From: Symbiodinium natans
Lineage: Eukaryota > Sar > Dinophyceae > Suessiales > Symbiodiniaceae
Assembly (NCBI GenBank): GCA_905221605.1
Contig: CAJNDS010002255.1
Span: forward strand, 225,001-289,000
Direction: 5' to 3'
DNA length: 64,000 nt
Shown here: in pieces, positions 1 to 11,301 of the stretch
How the letters are laid out: every line of letters begins with the position of its first letter
Numbering within the stretch: the first letter of the stretch is position 1
Notes under the pieces: model-generated
Told to the model about the DNA's origin: nothing
Database searches by the model: none
What the model saw: only the letters and a program-made list of their open reading frames with translations
Translations under genes and position numbers: made by a program

Positions 1-224
1 TGCTCAACGCGACCTTTCGGATTCCCAGTAGGTTACTGAAACACTGGATCCGGAGAACATTTACATCAGCCTTCGCCCCCCAAGTCTTCAACCACCAGCC
101 CCCAACCTAGAAACCCCCAAACCCTCCGCGTTCTTGGTAAGCTCTCTAGATTATGGCCCCTTTTGGGTACCATGATTTTTTGAAACCGCCTGAGATGGGG
201 GGACCCCTTTTCATATTGTAGAGA

Positions 225-1215
225 AGTGGGTTTGGGGTTTGGGTTTTAGGGTTTAGGGTTTTAGCGTTTAGGGTTTAGGGTTTCGGGTTTAGGGTTTAGG
301 GCTTAGGGCTTAGGGTTTAGGGTTTAGGGTTTAGGGCTTAGGGCTTAGGGCTTAGTCGCCCTATGGGCCTTCTTGCGAGCATGTGCACCCTGCGGGCCTG
401 TGGAGTCGTGGGCCGCACGATGACGAAGGGTCGACCCGGGGACTGCGCCTGAGCCACGCCGAAGCCCGGTCTTAACTAGGGTCGAGGGGTTACGAACCGT
501 TAGGGTCTAAGGTTTAGGGCTTAGGGCTTAGGGTCTAGGGTTTCGGGTGGTTTAGAATCTAGGGTCGAGGGTCTAGGGTTTAGGGTCCGGGGTTTAGGGT
601 CTTGGGTTTCAGGTTTAGGGTTACTCCCGGAGGCCCATGAAAAAGCTGGATGTGGTTGGCTGAGGGTTTAGGGTTCTAGGGCTTAGAGGGTTTATCGTTT
701 ATGGGGTCTATAGGGTCTAATAGAGTCTAGAGCTCCGAGGGTTAGAGGGTTTACAGGGTTTATGGCCCCTACTTCGAACATCCCGACCTAGAACTAGGCA
801 GTTTGATGGGCACTGAGAGAATCTGAGGGTTTAGGGCTTAGAGTTTAGGGTTTAGGGCCGAAACCCAAAAGCCAAAAGCCAAAAGCCAAAACCCTAAACC
901 CCAAACCCTAAACCCTAAACCGTAAACCCTAAACCCTAAACCCTAAGATTCTTCGTACAGCGATGTTCTCCCCCACTTACACACGAAGGCGCTAAGGCGC
1001 CAGCTCGGCTTGGAAGCGTCACGGGCACCGGCGCCCCACCTCACGCATCGACTTTTTCCCGAAACCCAAAACCCCAAACCCTAAACCCTGAACCCTAAAC
1101 CCCAAATCCCAAACCCGAAACCCTAAACCCTAAACCCTAAAACCTAAACCCTAAACCCTAAACCCTAAACCCTAAACCCTAAACCCTAAACCCTAAACCC
1201 CAACCCTAAACCCAC
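225..1215. repeat. interstitial telomere-type repeat block
   Basis: Degenerate TTTAGGG tracts at about 225-355, 480-620, 640-760 and 820-860 switch to CCCTAAA at about 880-945 and 1065-1215. Variants such as TTTCGGG, GCTTAGGG and TCTAGGG are interspersed. Because the orientation flips inside the block and unique sequence separates the runs, this is interstitial DNA and not a chromosome end. I see no convincing exon in it. Confidence 0.95.
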
Positions 1216-1387
1216 AAAGCCCTCAACCCTAACTCTGAGGCTCCGGCCGGCGACCTCAAAGGGCACAGTGCGCATGGTGATCTTTGCGCTCCGCGGCGTG
1301 AACTGGGTCCTGCAAGTCTCACTCGACCATGATTGGGGCTCAGGGTTTGGGGTTTAGGGTTCAAGGCTTAGGGTTCAGGGCTTAGGG

Positions 1388-1469
1388 CTGGTTCTTAGTA
1401 AGTAGGTACCTTTTATCCCCCTATGAGGGATTGTATAGGGTCATTCCCTCATTCCCTACGCAGAACCAG
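1388..1469. mobile_element. MITE-like palindromic element, family 2, copy A
   Basis: Inverted termini CTGGTTCTTAGTA and TACGCAGAACCAG flank a short spacer containing CCTATGAGGGATT. The right arm keeps the tandem CATTCCCT motif seen in the copies at 27.4 and 37.5 kb. The element is about 82 bp and encodes nothing. On either strand it begins CTG|GT and ends CCAG, so it carries an intron's terminal dinucleotides. No clear exon pair flanks this copy. Confidence 0.7.
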
Positions 1470-1576
1470 TAAGATAAAGGACTCAACGTTACTCAGGCCA
1501 CCACGCTGAGTTGAGGCTCGTGGTGCTGCGAGTTGGGCACCCAGGGATCACCCTGCACCCGATGCGCAAAGAAAGG

Positions 1577-1640
1577 GTTCTTCGAGGTTCTTCGGGGTTC
1601 TTCGGGGTTCTGCGGGGTTCTTCGGGGTTCTTGGCTCTTG
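1577..1640. repeat. 10-bp minisatellite (GGTTCTTCGG)
   Basis: Five to six tandem units of GGTTCTTCGG with single-base variants. It sits inside a low-complexity open frame that I do not regard as a gene. Confidence 0.8.
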
Positions 1641-2215
1641 AGGGTCTTAGGGGTGGGTTCTTAGGGGCGAGGGTTTGCGGCTTCAGTGGATTTAGGGCTT
1701 TGAGGGGTGTGAGGGGTCTTAGGGGGATTTTGCACCAACTGCTGGGCATTTCCTGATTGAGACGGCACCAGGAATCTCACCCAGGACACACAAAATCGAG
1801 TGAACGACAGCATTTCCGTCATATCCTGAGACCCGCCATGTTGACAGGCATCCAATCTCTAGAGATACCTGGAGGCCATGACATGGCTGGAAAATACATC
1901 AAGTTCCCCTGAACCCTTAGCCCGTCCTACAACCCAAACCCAAAGCTCTGCAGACAAGGCATCATGCCTTGGTTCTGCTAGATGATGTATGAATCAAATG
2001 TATGATATGTGCACGGTGTGCGTGTATGCAGCATACGCATGTGAGTGTATGGAATTATGTGGGTTTGAACTTCTGCAACTGTGCAACTCAGAACATATGT
2101 AACATGATGTAACAACACGCAAAAACCCGATAATCCCTATACACCCTATACACCCTATAAACCCTATAAACAAACCCTATGAACCCCATAAACCCTATAA
2201 AACCGCATAAAATCC
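1641..2215. other. no gene seen
   Basis: TTAGGG-like degenerate tracts run to about 1730, then unique sequence of mixed composition, then a run of ACCCTATAA variants (about 2140-2210). I see no reading frame with coding character. Confidence 0.5.
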
Positions 2216-2248
2216 CACCCCCCCCCACCCCCCCCCACCCCCAAAAAA

Positions 2249-2297
<49 letters not shown>
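2216..2297. repeat. poly-C / poly-A / (CA)n composite tract
   Basis: An interrupted C run joins directly to an A22 run and then to about 16 CA dinucleotides. Short ORFs here encode only homopolymers. The same C(n)A(n) junction recurs at 6,976, 44,700, 46,227 and 48,823. Confidence 0.95.
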
Positions 2298-2300
<3 letters not shown>

Positions 2301-2609
2301 TGTGTTTCAAACAGGAGGTCGCTGGGAGCGCAGCGGGCACAGCGCAGAACGGGATGGCGGCGAGCAAAGCTGCTCCACCTGCGGCAGAAAGCACAAAGGG
2401 GCTGTGGTGGGAAGGTCTTAGTCTTAGGCATGCAGGGTGTTTAGGGGTTTAGGGGGATAGTTTCCAGGGGCCTATAGTTCCGAGAGAGAATTGAGGGGCT
2501 CTGAGGTTGTGGGTTTCGGAGTGGGGTTTGGGCGATTAGGGCTTTTTGGTTGTTCGGTTGTTCGGGTCGCAGTGGGTTTAAAGTGGCTAGGATTTAGAGC
2601 TCAGGGTCT

Positions 2610-3715
2610 TTAGGCGCGCACTTCAGAGTGCGCAGCGAACCCTTCTGAATTCCAGGGCACAGGCCTCGGATCCAGGTAGGCCGACAGGCCTCGGGCGCGT
2701 GCTATGCCCAGGTGAGCCCAAAAAAAACTCCGCTCATGAGATGGCGGATCCATTATCTCCAGCGGCCTCAAGAGAAGGAACTGTAAAGAAGTAGCTTGTA
2801 TCATGCTTATCTATGGGGATGATAAGGGGTACGCCACTATGTGCGCTCCTGTGAGGTTGCGCGTGCCTTCAGGGAGCTCAATTCCTGAGATCTTGGCTGT
2901 AGCTCACCGGTGCCGCTGCTGGTAAAGGATGCTCGACGACAGCTGCCCGCCTACCAAAAGCACTCTGCTCACAACACTGTTCAAACGTCGGCGCATAGCC
3001 GACAGCCTCTAATTCGTGCTGCAATTTCCCTGAACCCTTGGCACACGCCTTGGAGACGGTAGCAGAGCTTTCAGAAGTCGCGCTGCTGGGAACATGTTCG
3101 GGCAAATGACTTTGCAAATGCCAGGCTGGTGGGCCCTGCGGGCCTTGTGGGCGCATGCTTGAGTTGGAGCTTGTGGACTGTGGAGTTTGCGGGGTTTGTG
3201 GCACTGGCAGCTGGGTATGGGAGACGCGCTGGAAGCGCCCTGGGATGTGACCCATGGGACCCACAGGACTCGTAGGACCCGTGGGACCCATCTGGGGCAC
3301 GTGCTGCGGCGGCAGGAAGATACGCGTGTCCATCTCACGATGGGACCGGGCACTCTGCGGAGTTTTTGAAGGGTACCCGAGGGTTCCTTCGCTGGCCGAG
3401 AGCGTACCTGTCTTCGGCCTCGGGCCACAAACCGAATGCATCTTGCCAGCATCCTGGTACTCGGCAGTGAAAGGCCCCGGCGCAAACTTCGTGGTGATCT
3501 GATCGATGTTGTCTTGCAGACTGCGCCTTTGGTATCGAAACGAGTCGAAACATGTCGAGCAAGCCTCGAACTCGACTGCACCCTAAACCCTAAAACCCTA
3601 AACCCTAAAACCGAAGTGTCAAACTGACTTGCGTCTTGAGAGTGGGCAGTGCAGGGTAGTGAGACCGAGAGCGCCACAGCTGCTGCCGCAGCTTGTTCCA
3701 GACCTCCTCATCCAT
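2610..3715 (-). CDS. three-exon gene, unknown 306-residue protein
   Basis: I do not recognise the family. The model is three exons on the minus strand: 3715-3629, 3570-2908 and 2780-2610. The first begins with ATG and encodes MDEEVWNKLRQQLW. Intron 1 is 58 nt (GTCAGT...AG) and consists largely of TTTAGGG repeats. Intron 2 is 127 nt, with GTGAGC at the 5' site and a pyrimidine-rich TTCTTTACAG at the 3' site. Exon lengths are 87, 663 and 171 nt, all multiples of three, and the frame stays open to TAA at 2610. The N-terminal part has a CSTC motif. The middle (about residues 95-190) is rich in Pro, Gln and Gly, with GPTGP-type repeats, and is probably disordered. The 3'-terminal part is more ordinary, with SFFWAHLGIARARG. 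The start could lie further upstream if exon 1 has a 5' partner beyond the array at 3.73-3.87 kb. Confidence 0.62.
3571..3628 (-). other. intron made of telomere-type repeats
   Basis: A 58-nt GT-AG intron that joins Gln29 to Phe30 in phase 0. On the sense strand it contains four TTTAGGG-type units and little else. Confidence 0.55.
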
Positions 3716-3725
3716 TGCCTCCAAG

Positions 3726-3868
3726 GAGAGTTTAGGGTTAGGGTTTAATTAGGGTTTAGGGTTTAGGGTTTAGGGTTTCGGGTTTAGGGTTTAGGGTTTA
3801 GGGTTTAGGGTTTAGGGTTTAGGGTTTAGGGTTTAGGGTTTAGGGTTTAGGGTTTAGGGTTTAGGGTT
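3726..3868. repeat. TTTAGGG array (about 20 units)
   Basis: A nearly perfect head-to-tail run immediately 5' of the first exon of the 2.6-3.7 kb gene. A candidate 3' splice site, CTTGGAG|GCAATGG, lies between array and ATG, so the array may be in a 5'-UTR intron (inference). Confidence 0.95.
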
Positions 3869-4031
3869 CAGAGTAAAACCCTAGCCCTAGACGCCACACC
3901 CCAGCGAAAACGCGCTTGCTGAGTTTATGGGGTCGTGCCACTCGATCAGATTGATCCCGAAGTTACCTAATAGGTTTATGGTTCCTAATTTGGTATCCTC
4001 ATCATGGCAAACTAAACTCTGCAGCAAGACA

Positions 4032-4254
4032 TCAGACCAAGCTGCTTAGCTTGACCACGCAGAGCTCTCGCGGGGCCTGAGAAAGGTCCTCCACCGTGCT
4101 GGCTGTGGGAAGACCTCTTGGCCAGTAACCAGCACCTGCTGCCGAGTGCAAATTTCGGGCAGAGAGGATGTCGTGTTGTCCCCCAAATTCCGCACTCACG
4201 GAAGGGTCTTCCGGTACACCGACAAGCCTAGCCTTTCTCACTGGAACAAGTGAG
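4032..4254 (-). CDS. candidate terminal exon, unknown protein
   Basis: An open frame of about 73 codons ending in TGA at 4032, entered from a good 3' splice site (CACTTGTTCCAG at 4255). Codons are moderately G/C-ending and the product reads like ordinary protein (VEDLSQAPRELCVVK). No upstream partner was identified and no domain is recognised. Confidence 0.3.
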
Positions 4255-4389
4255 ATTCAACAACCTGTGACTGTGAAGTGCAAGTCCTCTGTAGGTAGTC
4301 AATCCACCCGGAATGCAGCGCACTACAACATACCCACATGCTACGCATGCTCTACCAAGGTGACAAGGGCACATGTGCATGCGCAATTC

Positions 4390-6130
4390 TGAAGTGTGGC
4401 GAAATACTCCTGGGTTCGCTTTGTACCTCAATACTACCACTAAGACCTGGTATCTTACATCTCCCTCTAGAGCATCATGGCCTGGGATGCCATGAACTTG
4501 CGACATGCCACTACGGCCCAGGCTCCGGCAAGTGCGCAATCCCAACCCTACACCTCAAACGTACGAGGGCAAGCTCCCATCCGTGTACCCCAAGGCCTAA
4601 AATCAGGGCTTAGGTATCTTCGCGGCAAACTCCGGCGTAAAAACAAGCCGGGCCTGAGGTATCGCTTTGCGAGTCCTCCATTTGCTGACTCTCCTGGGCA
4701 GGTTGTGATGCATCGCGCGTAGATTTTTAGGAATTTAGGAGTTGACAGATTAGGGTTTAATAAACCCTAAACCCTTAGCCGGTTGCAGCTGAACTGCCCA
4801 AAGCCCTACCTTAAGAACCCCAAAGCACCTACTTTAGTGCCGGCTCTCTAAACCCTAAACCCGACACCCGAAACCCCAAGCCCTAAACCTAATTCATGGT
4901 TGGGATAGTATTAAGAATTTCAACCCATATTCCTTGTTGGGTTTAAGTACCCTTTGAACATGTAAAATGTTACCCAGCTATGACAAAGAAACCTTTGCTG
5001 CAAGGAATGAGGTCTTAGGGCTGTTACACCTCAAACCCCACAAACCGACCCTCAACTCGTCGAAGCAGAGACATCCCTTAAACGCCGAACCCCAAGCCAC
5101 AATACGAAAAACAGCCCAAACCTTAAAGCCGTGTAGGGTTTGGGGTTTAGGGTTTAGGGTTTAGGGTTTAGGGTTTAGGGTATAGGGTTTAGGGTTTAGG
5201 GTTTAGGATTTAGGGTTTTGGGTTTAGGGTTTAGGGCTTGGGGTTCGCCAGCGCAGCTTGGCGCCCCAGGCAATTCAACGGAGTTGTGGGACCCCCCCCC
5301 CCCTCCCCCCAGGAACCATTCCTAAGCCCCAAAAAATTTCAAACCCGATTTGTGATTTTGGGTCTCTTGGGCCTGTTCGCCACCCAGCCCCAGATTTCTA
5401 AACCCGATTTGAGTTCCGAGTCTGGGAAACCCGCCCAATGGGCAATTTGAATGATTTTGGACCATTTTTGGTCTTTGTCAGACCTCCCGGGGCCCGCGGT
5501 AAACAGATGTGTTTGCAAAACGCCAGTTGAAAACAAATTTGCTTTTTTCCGTGTTTTGTTTTTTCAAAAGAACAGGTTGGACCCCAAAGTAGTCTCTGAA
5601 AATTAGCTACAATCTGGTTAAGAAAATGAGGCCATCGCTAAGTTGTTAAGAAGTTATGTACTACAAAGCTTGCTTAAATCTAGGTTAATAATAGGCCAAT
5701 TTCTTACAAAAGAATTCATCGTCACACAAAAAAAGTTCATCGTCAGCTTAATTTAAGAAAAATTAAGGATTTGTTCCCGTAGTTTTCCTTATATAAATTC
5801 AATACAATTCCAGAATCGTGAGAGCGCAGAAATTTAACTTGATTTAGGCCCGATCAGCCTTTTCGCAATAGCTGGGCTCCGGTGAAAGAATCTGACCCAG
5901 GAGTTTTTGGATTATCGGCCAACCTTTGCTCTTGACAAATGAGCAAAAAGGTTGGCCGGCGCAAAAGTGGGGCGGGGTGTTGTGAGGGGATTTGGAGGGA
6001 TCTGGAAGGGAATTTGCGGGTCTGCGGGTGTTTGAGTAAGTTGAAAATTTTGCTTGCCAGAAGCGATCTGGACTGATTTACTCAAACTCGGCTTGTCGGC
6101 TGTTTCGACAAAAAACATGGTAAATTCAGA
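4390..6130. other. intergenic or intronic stretch without a supported gene
   Basis: Contains a TTTAGGG array (5135-5240), a C-tract (about 5289-5306) and a distinctly A/T-rich part (5500-5830). Short open frames on both strands lack codon bias. Confidence 0.5.
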
Positions 6131-6781
6131 ATGATATCACATGCAATTTCTATTTATTTCGTCTTGAGGGTTTAGGGTTTCGGGGTTTAGGGGAAGGTGT
6201 AGCACTGGTCAGCTGTACGGAATTGTGTGCAGACATGCCCACTCCAAGGCGCCCCCTGAAATGGACTTCGGATGGGGGGGGAGGGTATCCGTTTTGGGGC
6301 ATCCGTTTTTTTAAAGGCCCAGAACCCCAAATGGATTTCGGATGCCGGGGGGGTATCCGGATACAGGCTGGACACCTTCGCACAGGGATGGTGGGCGGGT
6401 TGAGGGTTTAGGGCTTAGGCGGTTTAGGGTACCCTGGACCAGCCCAACCCGAGGCCCCAAGAACCGGCCAAGGAGCTGCCGAAGTCGTCGCTGTTTGCTC
6501 CATCGCCTCAACCTAGAAGTGGCCACCAAAAAACCGGGTTTCATCGTTTAGGGTTTAGTAGTTAGGGTTTAGGCTTTTTGGGTTTAGGGTGTTGCTCCCA
6601 AACTGCTCCAAAACTTAAAGAGCTCGGTGTAACGTTAACTCTTACAGTAGTGGCACGGTCCTTTATTATGGGCCCCTACCCCTCATATACCCCATAAAAC
6701 CCTAGGGCCCGTACTTCAGAACCCCTTAAAGAAAGACAGTAAGGGAACATTAAGAGACCATGTAACTTCCCTACATACACA

Positions 6782-6908
6782 TTAGCATCCTTCATATTCC
6801 CCCTCTATGAGCATCCTCCTGCTGTCCCGCTCCAGGATCCGCGCGTCAGGAAGGAGCGGCACCTTCTCCCGCAGGTCATCCTTTTCAGATGCTGTGGCAG
6901 CGCACGAA
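6782..6908 (-). CDS. candidate terminal exon, charged helix
   Basis: 42 codons ending in TAA at 6782, with strong G/C third positions, entered from CAACACCCGAACTCCCAG at 6909 (1 nt before the first full codon). The peptide is highly charged (SEKDDLREKVPLLPDARIL) and would form an amphipathic helix. Only this exon is recognised. Confidence 0.38.
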
Positions 6909-6973
6909 CTGGGAGTTCGGGTGTTGAGGGTTTCGCGGTGTGCACGGGTGCTTCTGGGCTGTGGAGGCTGCGA

Positions 6974-7050
6974 ATCCCCCCCCCCCCCCCAAAAAAAAAA
7001 AAAGTGTATGTGTATATCTATATATATATATATACATATATATATATAAG
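6974..7050. repeat. poly-C / poly-A tract followed by (TA)n
   Basis: C16 joins A13 directly, then comes a TATACATATA run. No coding potential. Confidence 0.9.
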
Positions 7051-7346
7051 GAAAAAATGGGAGGCTCAGGGTTTGGAAACCCTAAACCTCCTGCAGCCCC
7101 CAAAAGTCCCTAAACCTGACCCCGAAAATCCCCACAACCCCTGAACCCCAACCACCCAAATCCCAAAATAACCAAAACCCAAAACCCTAAAACCCAAAAC
7201 TCCACACCAAAAATAAGAATAAGAATAAGAATTATTAAAAAAAAAACAATAGAAAGAGACCCCCAAACTCCAAACTCCCCCAACCCCTGCCTTCAGACGC
7301 GGGGCATGGCTAAGAGGGTTTCTAAAGACCAGAAGAAGCATTCCAA

Positions 7347-7473
7347 AACCCTAAACCCTAAACCCTAAGCCCCAAACCCTAAACCCTAAACCCTACACCC
7401 TACACCCTAAACCCTAAACCCTAAACCCTAAACCCTAAACCCTAAACCCTAAACCCTAAACCCTAAACCCTAC
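7347..7473. repeat. CCCTAAA array
   Basis: About 17 units, with CCCTACA variants near the middle. Its right edge gives the minus-strand 5' splice site GTAGGG of the exon at 7474-7547. Confidence 0.95.
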
Positions 7474-7547
7474 TCCTCCAAGCCCCTGCCTTCAGACCCT
7501 GGAGCATGGCGGCGAGCTCCGCCTCGATCCGACCTGGCGCAGGGCGA
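7474..7547 (-). CDS. candidate internal exon abutting a telomere-type array
   Basis: 24 codons with high G/C third positions (GRIEAELAAMLQGLK), preceded by AGTTGAAAAG and followed by GTAGGG at the array edge. Length 74 nt fits 1+72+1 phasing. Unknown protein. Confidence 0.38.
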
Positions 7548-7584
7548 CTTTTCAACTTTACTGCAAGCAATAGAGGGCTTAGGG

Positions 7585-8460
7585 TTCAGGTCTTAGGGTT
7601 TAGGGTTTAGGGTTTAGGGTTTCGGGTTTAGGGTTTAGGGTTTAGGGTTCAGGGTCTTAGAGTCTTAGGGTTTAGGGTTAGGGCTTGGGGCTTAGGGTTT
7701 GGGCCACCGCTCAAAGCTATGAACCTCAAACGCTGTTCGTGTGGTAGCCTTTGGGGAACTATGAGTTCGCTTTGTTGAATAGTTTTCCTTATGCTTGGGT
7801 GTTAGGCTTCAGGGAACTATGAATTAGTTCACGTATTGTTGTTCATGAAATTATTCCCCTACCGAAGGAACTCCAACCCCTTCTGTCTTGGGACCCATTC
7901 GGTGACCAGTGCGAGGCCCCCCAGACTCTGAACCTCGTTCCCAAACAGCCACTTCCTAGAATAAGGATCTATCGCAAATCCTAGGTAGAAGGAAGAATCA
8001 CCTTAAGACCATTCCTTGGGGCTTTATGTCCTGAAGAAAGGCAAAATTCCTATGGAGACTAGTTGATTTGAAGCGTGTTTTGGTCGGCTGTCTGGGAACA
8101 ACTACACCCTAAGCCCTAAGCCCTAAACCCTAAACTCCAAGCCCCAAACCCCAAACCCCAAACCCCAAACCCTAAACCCTAAACCCTAAACCTTAATGAA
8201 CCCTTCAAACCGTGAAGTGCGGGGCCTCGCTCCGACGTGTTCGGGCTCTGCCCAGAACCCTCCACTCCTGCCATGGGCTTCAGAGTTCCGGCGGGCTTTG
8301 CAGGCTATAGGGTTTAGGGTTTAGGGTTTAGGGTTTAGGGTTTAGGGTTTAGGGTTTAGGGTTTAGGGTTCAGGGTTTGGGGTTTGGGGTTTGGGGTTTG
8401 GGGTTTAGGCTTTTTGGGGTTTGGGGTTTAGGGTTTTGGGGTTTAGGGTTTGGGGTTTGG
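7585..8460. repeat. telomere-type tracts with unique spacers
   Basis: TTTAGGG at 7585-7705, CCCTAAA at 8105-8192 and TTTAGGG/TTTGGGG at 8308-8460. The spacer 7700-8100 is unique and non-coding by eye. At 8200-8290 both strands have open GC-rich frames and I cannot decide between them. Confidence 0.9.
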
Positions 8461-9080
8461 GCGCTCTGACTGCACTTGGACCTGCTGATTCTTAAGAGGG
8501 AATTAAGGAATGGGGTACTACCTTCCCCCAGTTACTTACCAGATCAAATGCCAAGGGAATAAAGGTTTTAAACTTTCATTTTATATAGCAAAATACAAGT
8601 TTACAATTTGCAAAGGAATGAGGTACCTTGCATTCCCCAAAAGAAGCCCTTCAAGGACTACTTGGGGGCTCTTCACCCCCGAATTCCTTATCAAGCACAC
8701 AGGCAAGATAAGATGAACATTTCTTGGGGCCCTCCCGCCCTTGCGATGAAGGGCTCTCCCCAGCCATGACCTCTCCCGGCCCTAATCACGGTTTAGGGTC
8801 GAGGGTTTAGGGTGTAGGGTTTAGGGTTTAGGGTTTGGGGTTTAAGGTTTAGGGTTTCGGATTTAACCGAAGCCCGAAACCCGAAACAAACCCTAAACCG
8901 AAACACCAGACCCTCAACCCTCAACCCACTTCGCTCTGAGCAGGACCTGTCCTCACCCGCACCCCTGAGGGTTCACTGAGGGGCTGAGCTACATCATGGA
9001 GCCTTCTGGGCATACTAAGCTATGATTCTTGCGATGATGGTGATATTCTTTTAGCAATCATCTGACGTCGTCGAATCTGA
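8461..9080. other. no supported gene
   Basis: A/T-rich sequence (8500-8715), then mixed telomere-type variants (8795-8935). A short minus-strand open segment near 8940-8990 ends at GTGAGG and might be a downstream exon of the 9.2-10.7 kb gene, but I could not confirm its phase. Confidence 0.4.
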
Positions 9081-9181
9081 TGTTCATGTTGACGACTCTT
9101 GTTGTTTCCACCCATTCTTGCTATGATTCTCGAAATCGAGCCCCAAAGGGTCCAAGAATTCCCCCCCCCCCCCCCAGAAAC

Positions 9182-10718
9182 GTTGGGGTTCCCCGCCTGG
9201 TTCCGCTTCGTCCACCGCCATGCGGTAGGTGTTGCCTTGGCGGGGAGGGAGGGTGTGAGGATGCCAAACCCTAAACCCGAACCCCTAAACCCTAAACCCC
9301 GAATCCCTAAACCCTAAACCCTAAACCCGAAACCCGAACCCTAAACCCTAAACTCTAACTGGACATTTTGAAGCCCAACTGCCGTGCGCTGGGGGCCCGT
9401 GCTACCCAGGCCCTTGAGGTAGGCCAGATGCTGCTGATAGCGCTGCTGCTGATCATCTGGTGACCTGCTGAGGGGTTGAGGGTTTAGGGTTGAGGATTCA
9501 GGGTTTAGGGTCATGTTTAAGGTATGAGAATGCCACGACGTTCCCACAAACGAAACTCCCGCACTTTGGGCGGTCATGATCTCCAAGGGATCGGGCCAGT
9601 TCTCGAAAACATGTTGTTTTAAAGAGGGACCACTATGTAGAGAACTGTCCACATGACAGGATGCTACACTCCACCTCCATCAAAACCCAAACACCCCAAA
9701 CCCCAAACCCAACAAAAACAGACCCTAAGACCCTAAGCCCCAAGCCCCAAACCCCAAACCCTCAACCCTACACTCGCGAAAATGCCCCATCTCCATGTGT
9801 CGTATAGTCAACCCTAAACCCTAAACCCGAAACCCTAAACCCTAAACCCTAAACTCCAAACCCTAAACCCTAAACCCTACAGAAAGGACCCAAACCCGAA
9901 AACCTAAACCCTAAACCCTAAACCAGGTGCCTCTTCACCTTGCCAATGTGCTCCGGCGTCAGGCTGGAGCGCTGGGGCCTTGGACCGCCCCATAAAGGTC
10001 AATCAAGGGTTTGTCGTTGGGACGTTCCCCCTTTTATACTAACAGCCCTTACCATAATCCCTATGAAGGACTGTGAGTATAAGGGGGAACATCTCAAGTT
10101 TTCCCGATTAATTGAGGTTTATAAGGGTTTAGGGTTTCGGGTTTACAAGGGCTAAGGGTATGGGGTTTAGGGTTTTTAGGTGCAGGCTTTCTGAGGGGTC
10201 AGGGTTAAAACAGGCCAGCAAAAGCTCCCCGTCAGTGGCGTTAATAGTAATGCCGACTACGTGCGTAGAGTGGTCAGCCTGGCAAAGAAACAGCTCCCTA
10301 AACCCTAAACCCTAAACCCTAAACCCTAAACCCTAATAGTCTCATGTACCCCATTCCTTCTAGCCCTTCAGCTTCCTACCGAGTGCAAGAGTTCCAGTTT
10401 GGAGTTTCCGAAAAGAGGGTCCCCAATCTAATCCCAAGAGATACAAGAACCCTTCCTTTAGGAACTCTCCAAACAAAGCTACCCCTCTCATGTTCGAGAA
10501 CCGTATCAAGCCTAATCCCGAAGCACCCTTACTTGAGGGCTTCTGAAAATTCTTTGGGGTTCCTCGAACAAGGATTAAAGCATTCGGAGGGTGCAGTAGA
10601 GGTACCCAATTTTTGGGAAATGCATGTTTTTCGACAGCCCTGCGGTTGAGGGCCCCACTCCGGCCGTTGCGGAGGCGGGATTTCCACGGGCGCGGTGGAT
10701 TTGACGTCAGCCGAGGCC
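9182..10718 (-). CDS. six-exon gene fragment, unknown protein
   Basis: Exons on the minus strand: 10718-10533, 10297-10184, 9978-9924, 9601-9540, 9464-9406 and 9235-9182. Lengths of 186, 114, 55, 62, 59 and 54 nt give consistent phases at every junction. Characteristic peptides include SADVKSTAPVEIPPPQRP, HSTHVVGITINATDGELLL, SSLTPEHIGKVKRHL and NTYRMAVDEAEPGGEP. Splice sites include GTAAGG (10,532), GTTTAG taken from an array (9923), GTAGCA (9405) and one GC site (10,183). The 3' site at 10,298 is the TTTAG of a CCCTAAA array. No domain is recognised. Both ends are open, since exons should exist above 10,718 and below 9182. An independent reading of any single exon would be weak; the support is the joint phase agreement. 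Confidence 0.5.
10017..10098. mobile_element. MITE-like palindromic element, family 1, copy 1
   Basis: Inverted termini TTGGGACGTTCCCCC and GGGGGAACATCTCAAG enclose TATACTAACAG and CTGTGAGTATA arms. It lies in the intron between the exons at 10,184 and 9978 of the gene above. Confidence 0.8.
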
Positions 10719-10860
10719 CTGTCAATGCAGTCAGGGTCTTCTCAGGGCCTTGGAGCCTCTGGGAGACTTTGTGCACATGTCAAATAAGAATCATCTGTCT
10801 ATATGTACATCTATAGGTACGTGTGTATATATATATATATATATATAATGTAAATGTTCT

Positions 10861-11268
10861 ATACACTGGTACATAGTCATACATACATACATACATACAT
10901 ACTATATAGCATACATATATACATATATACATATATACATATATATATATACATATTACATATATGTATTATATATACATACATACGTATATACATATAT
11001 ACATATATACATATATACATATATACATATATACATATATACATATATACATATATACATAATACATATATACATATAGATACATATATACATATATACA
11101 TATATACATACATACATATACATATACATATACTATACATATCATATATACATATATTACATATATTACATATATACATCTATACATATATGTAGATATT
11201 ATGACATATTGACATATATGATTCGCCCCGGGCGGGCCCCCCCCAGCCTCCCCCTACCCCAGCCACAA

Positions 11269-11301
<33 letters not shown>

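Noticed and set aside
1-1215. Chromosome end (telomere) at the left edge
   Set aside because: Repeats are degenerate, change orientation and are interrupted by unique DNA, as in many other places in the window.
10854-11195. ORFs of 70-113 codons rich in Ile, Tyr, His and Thr on both strands
   Set aside because: They are translations of the (TATACATA)n microsatellite.
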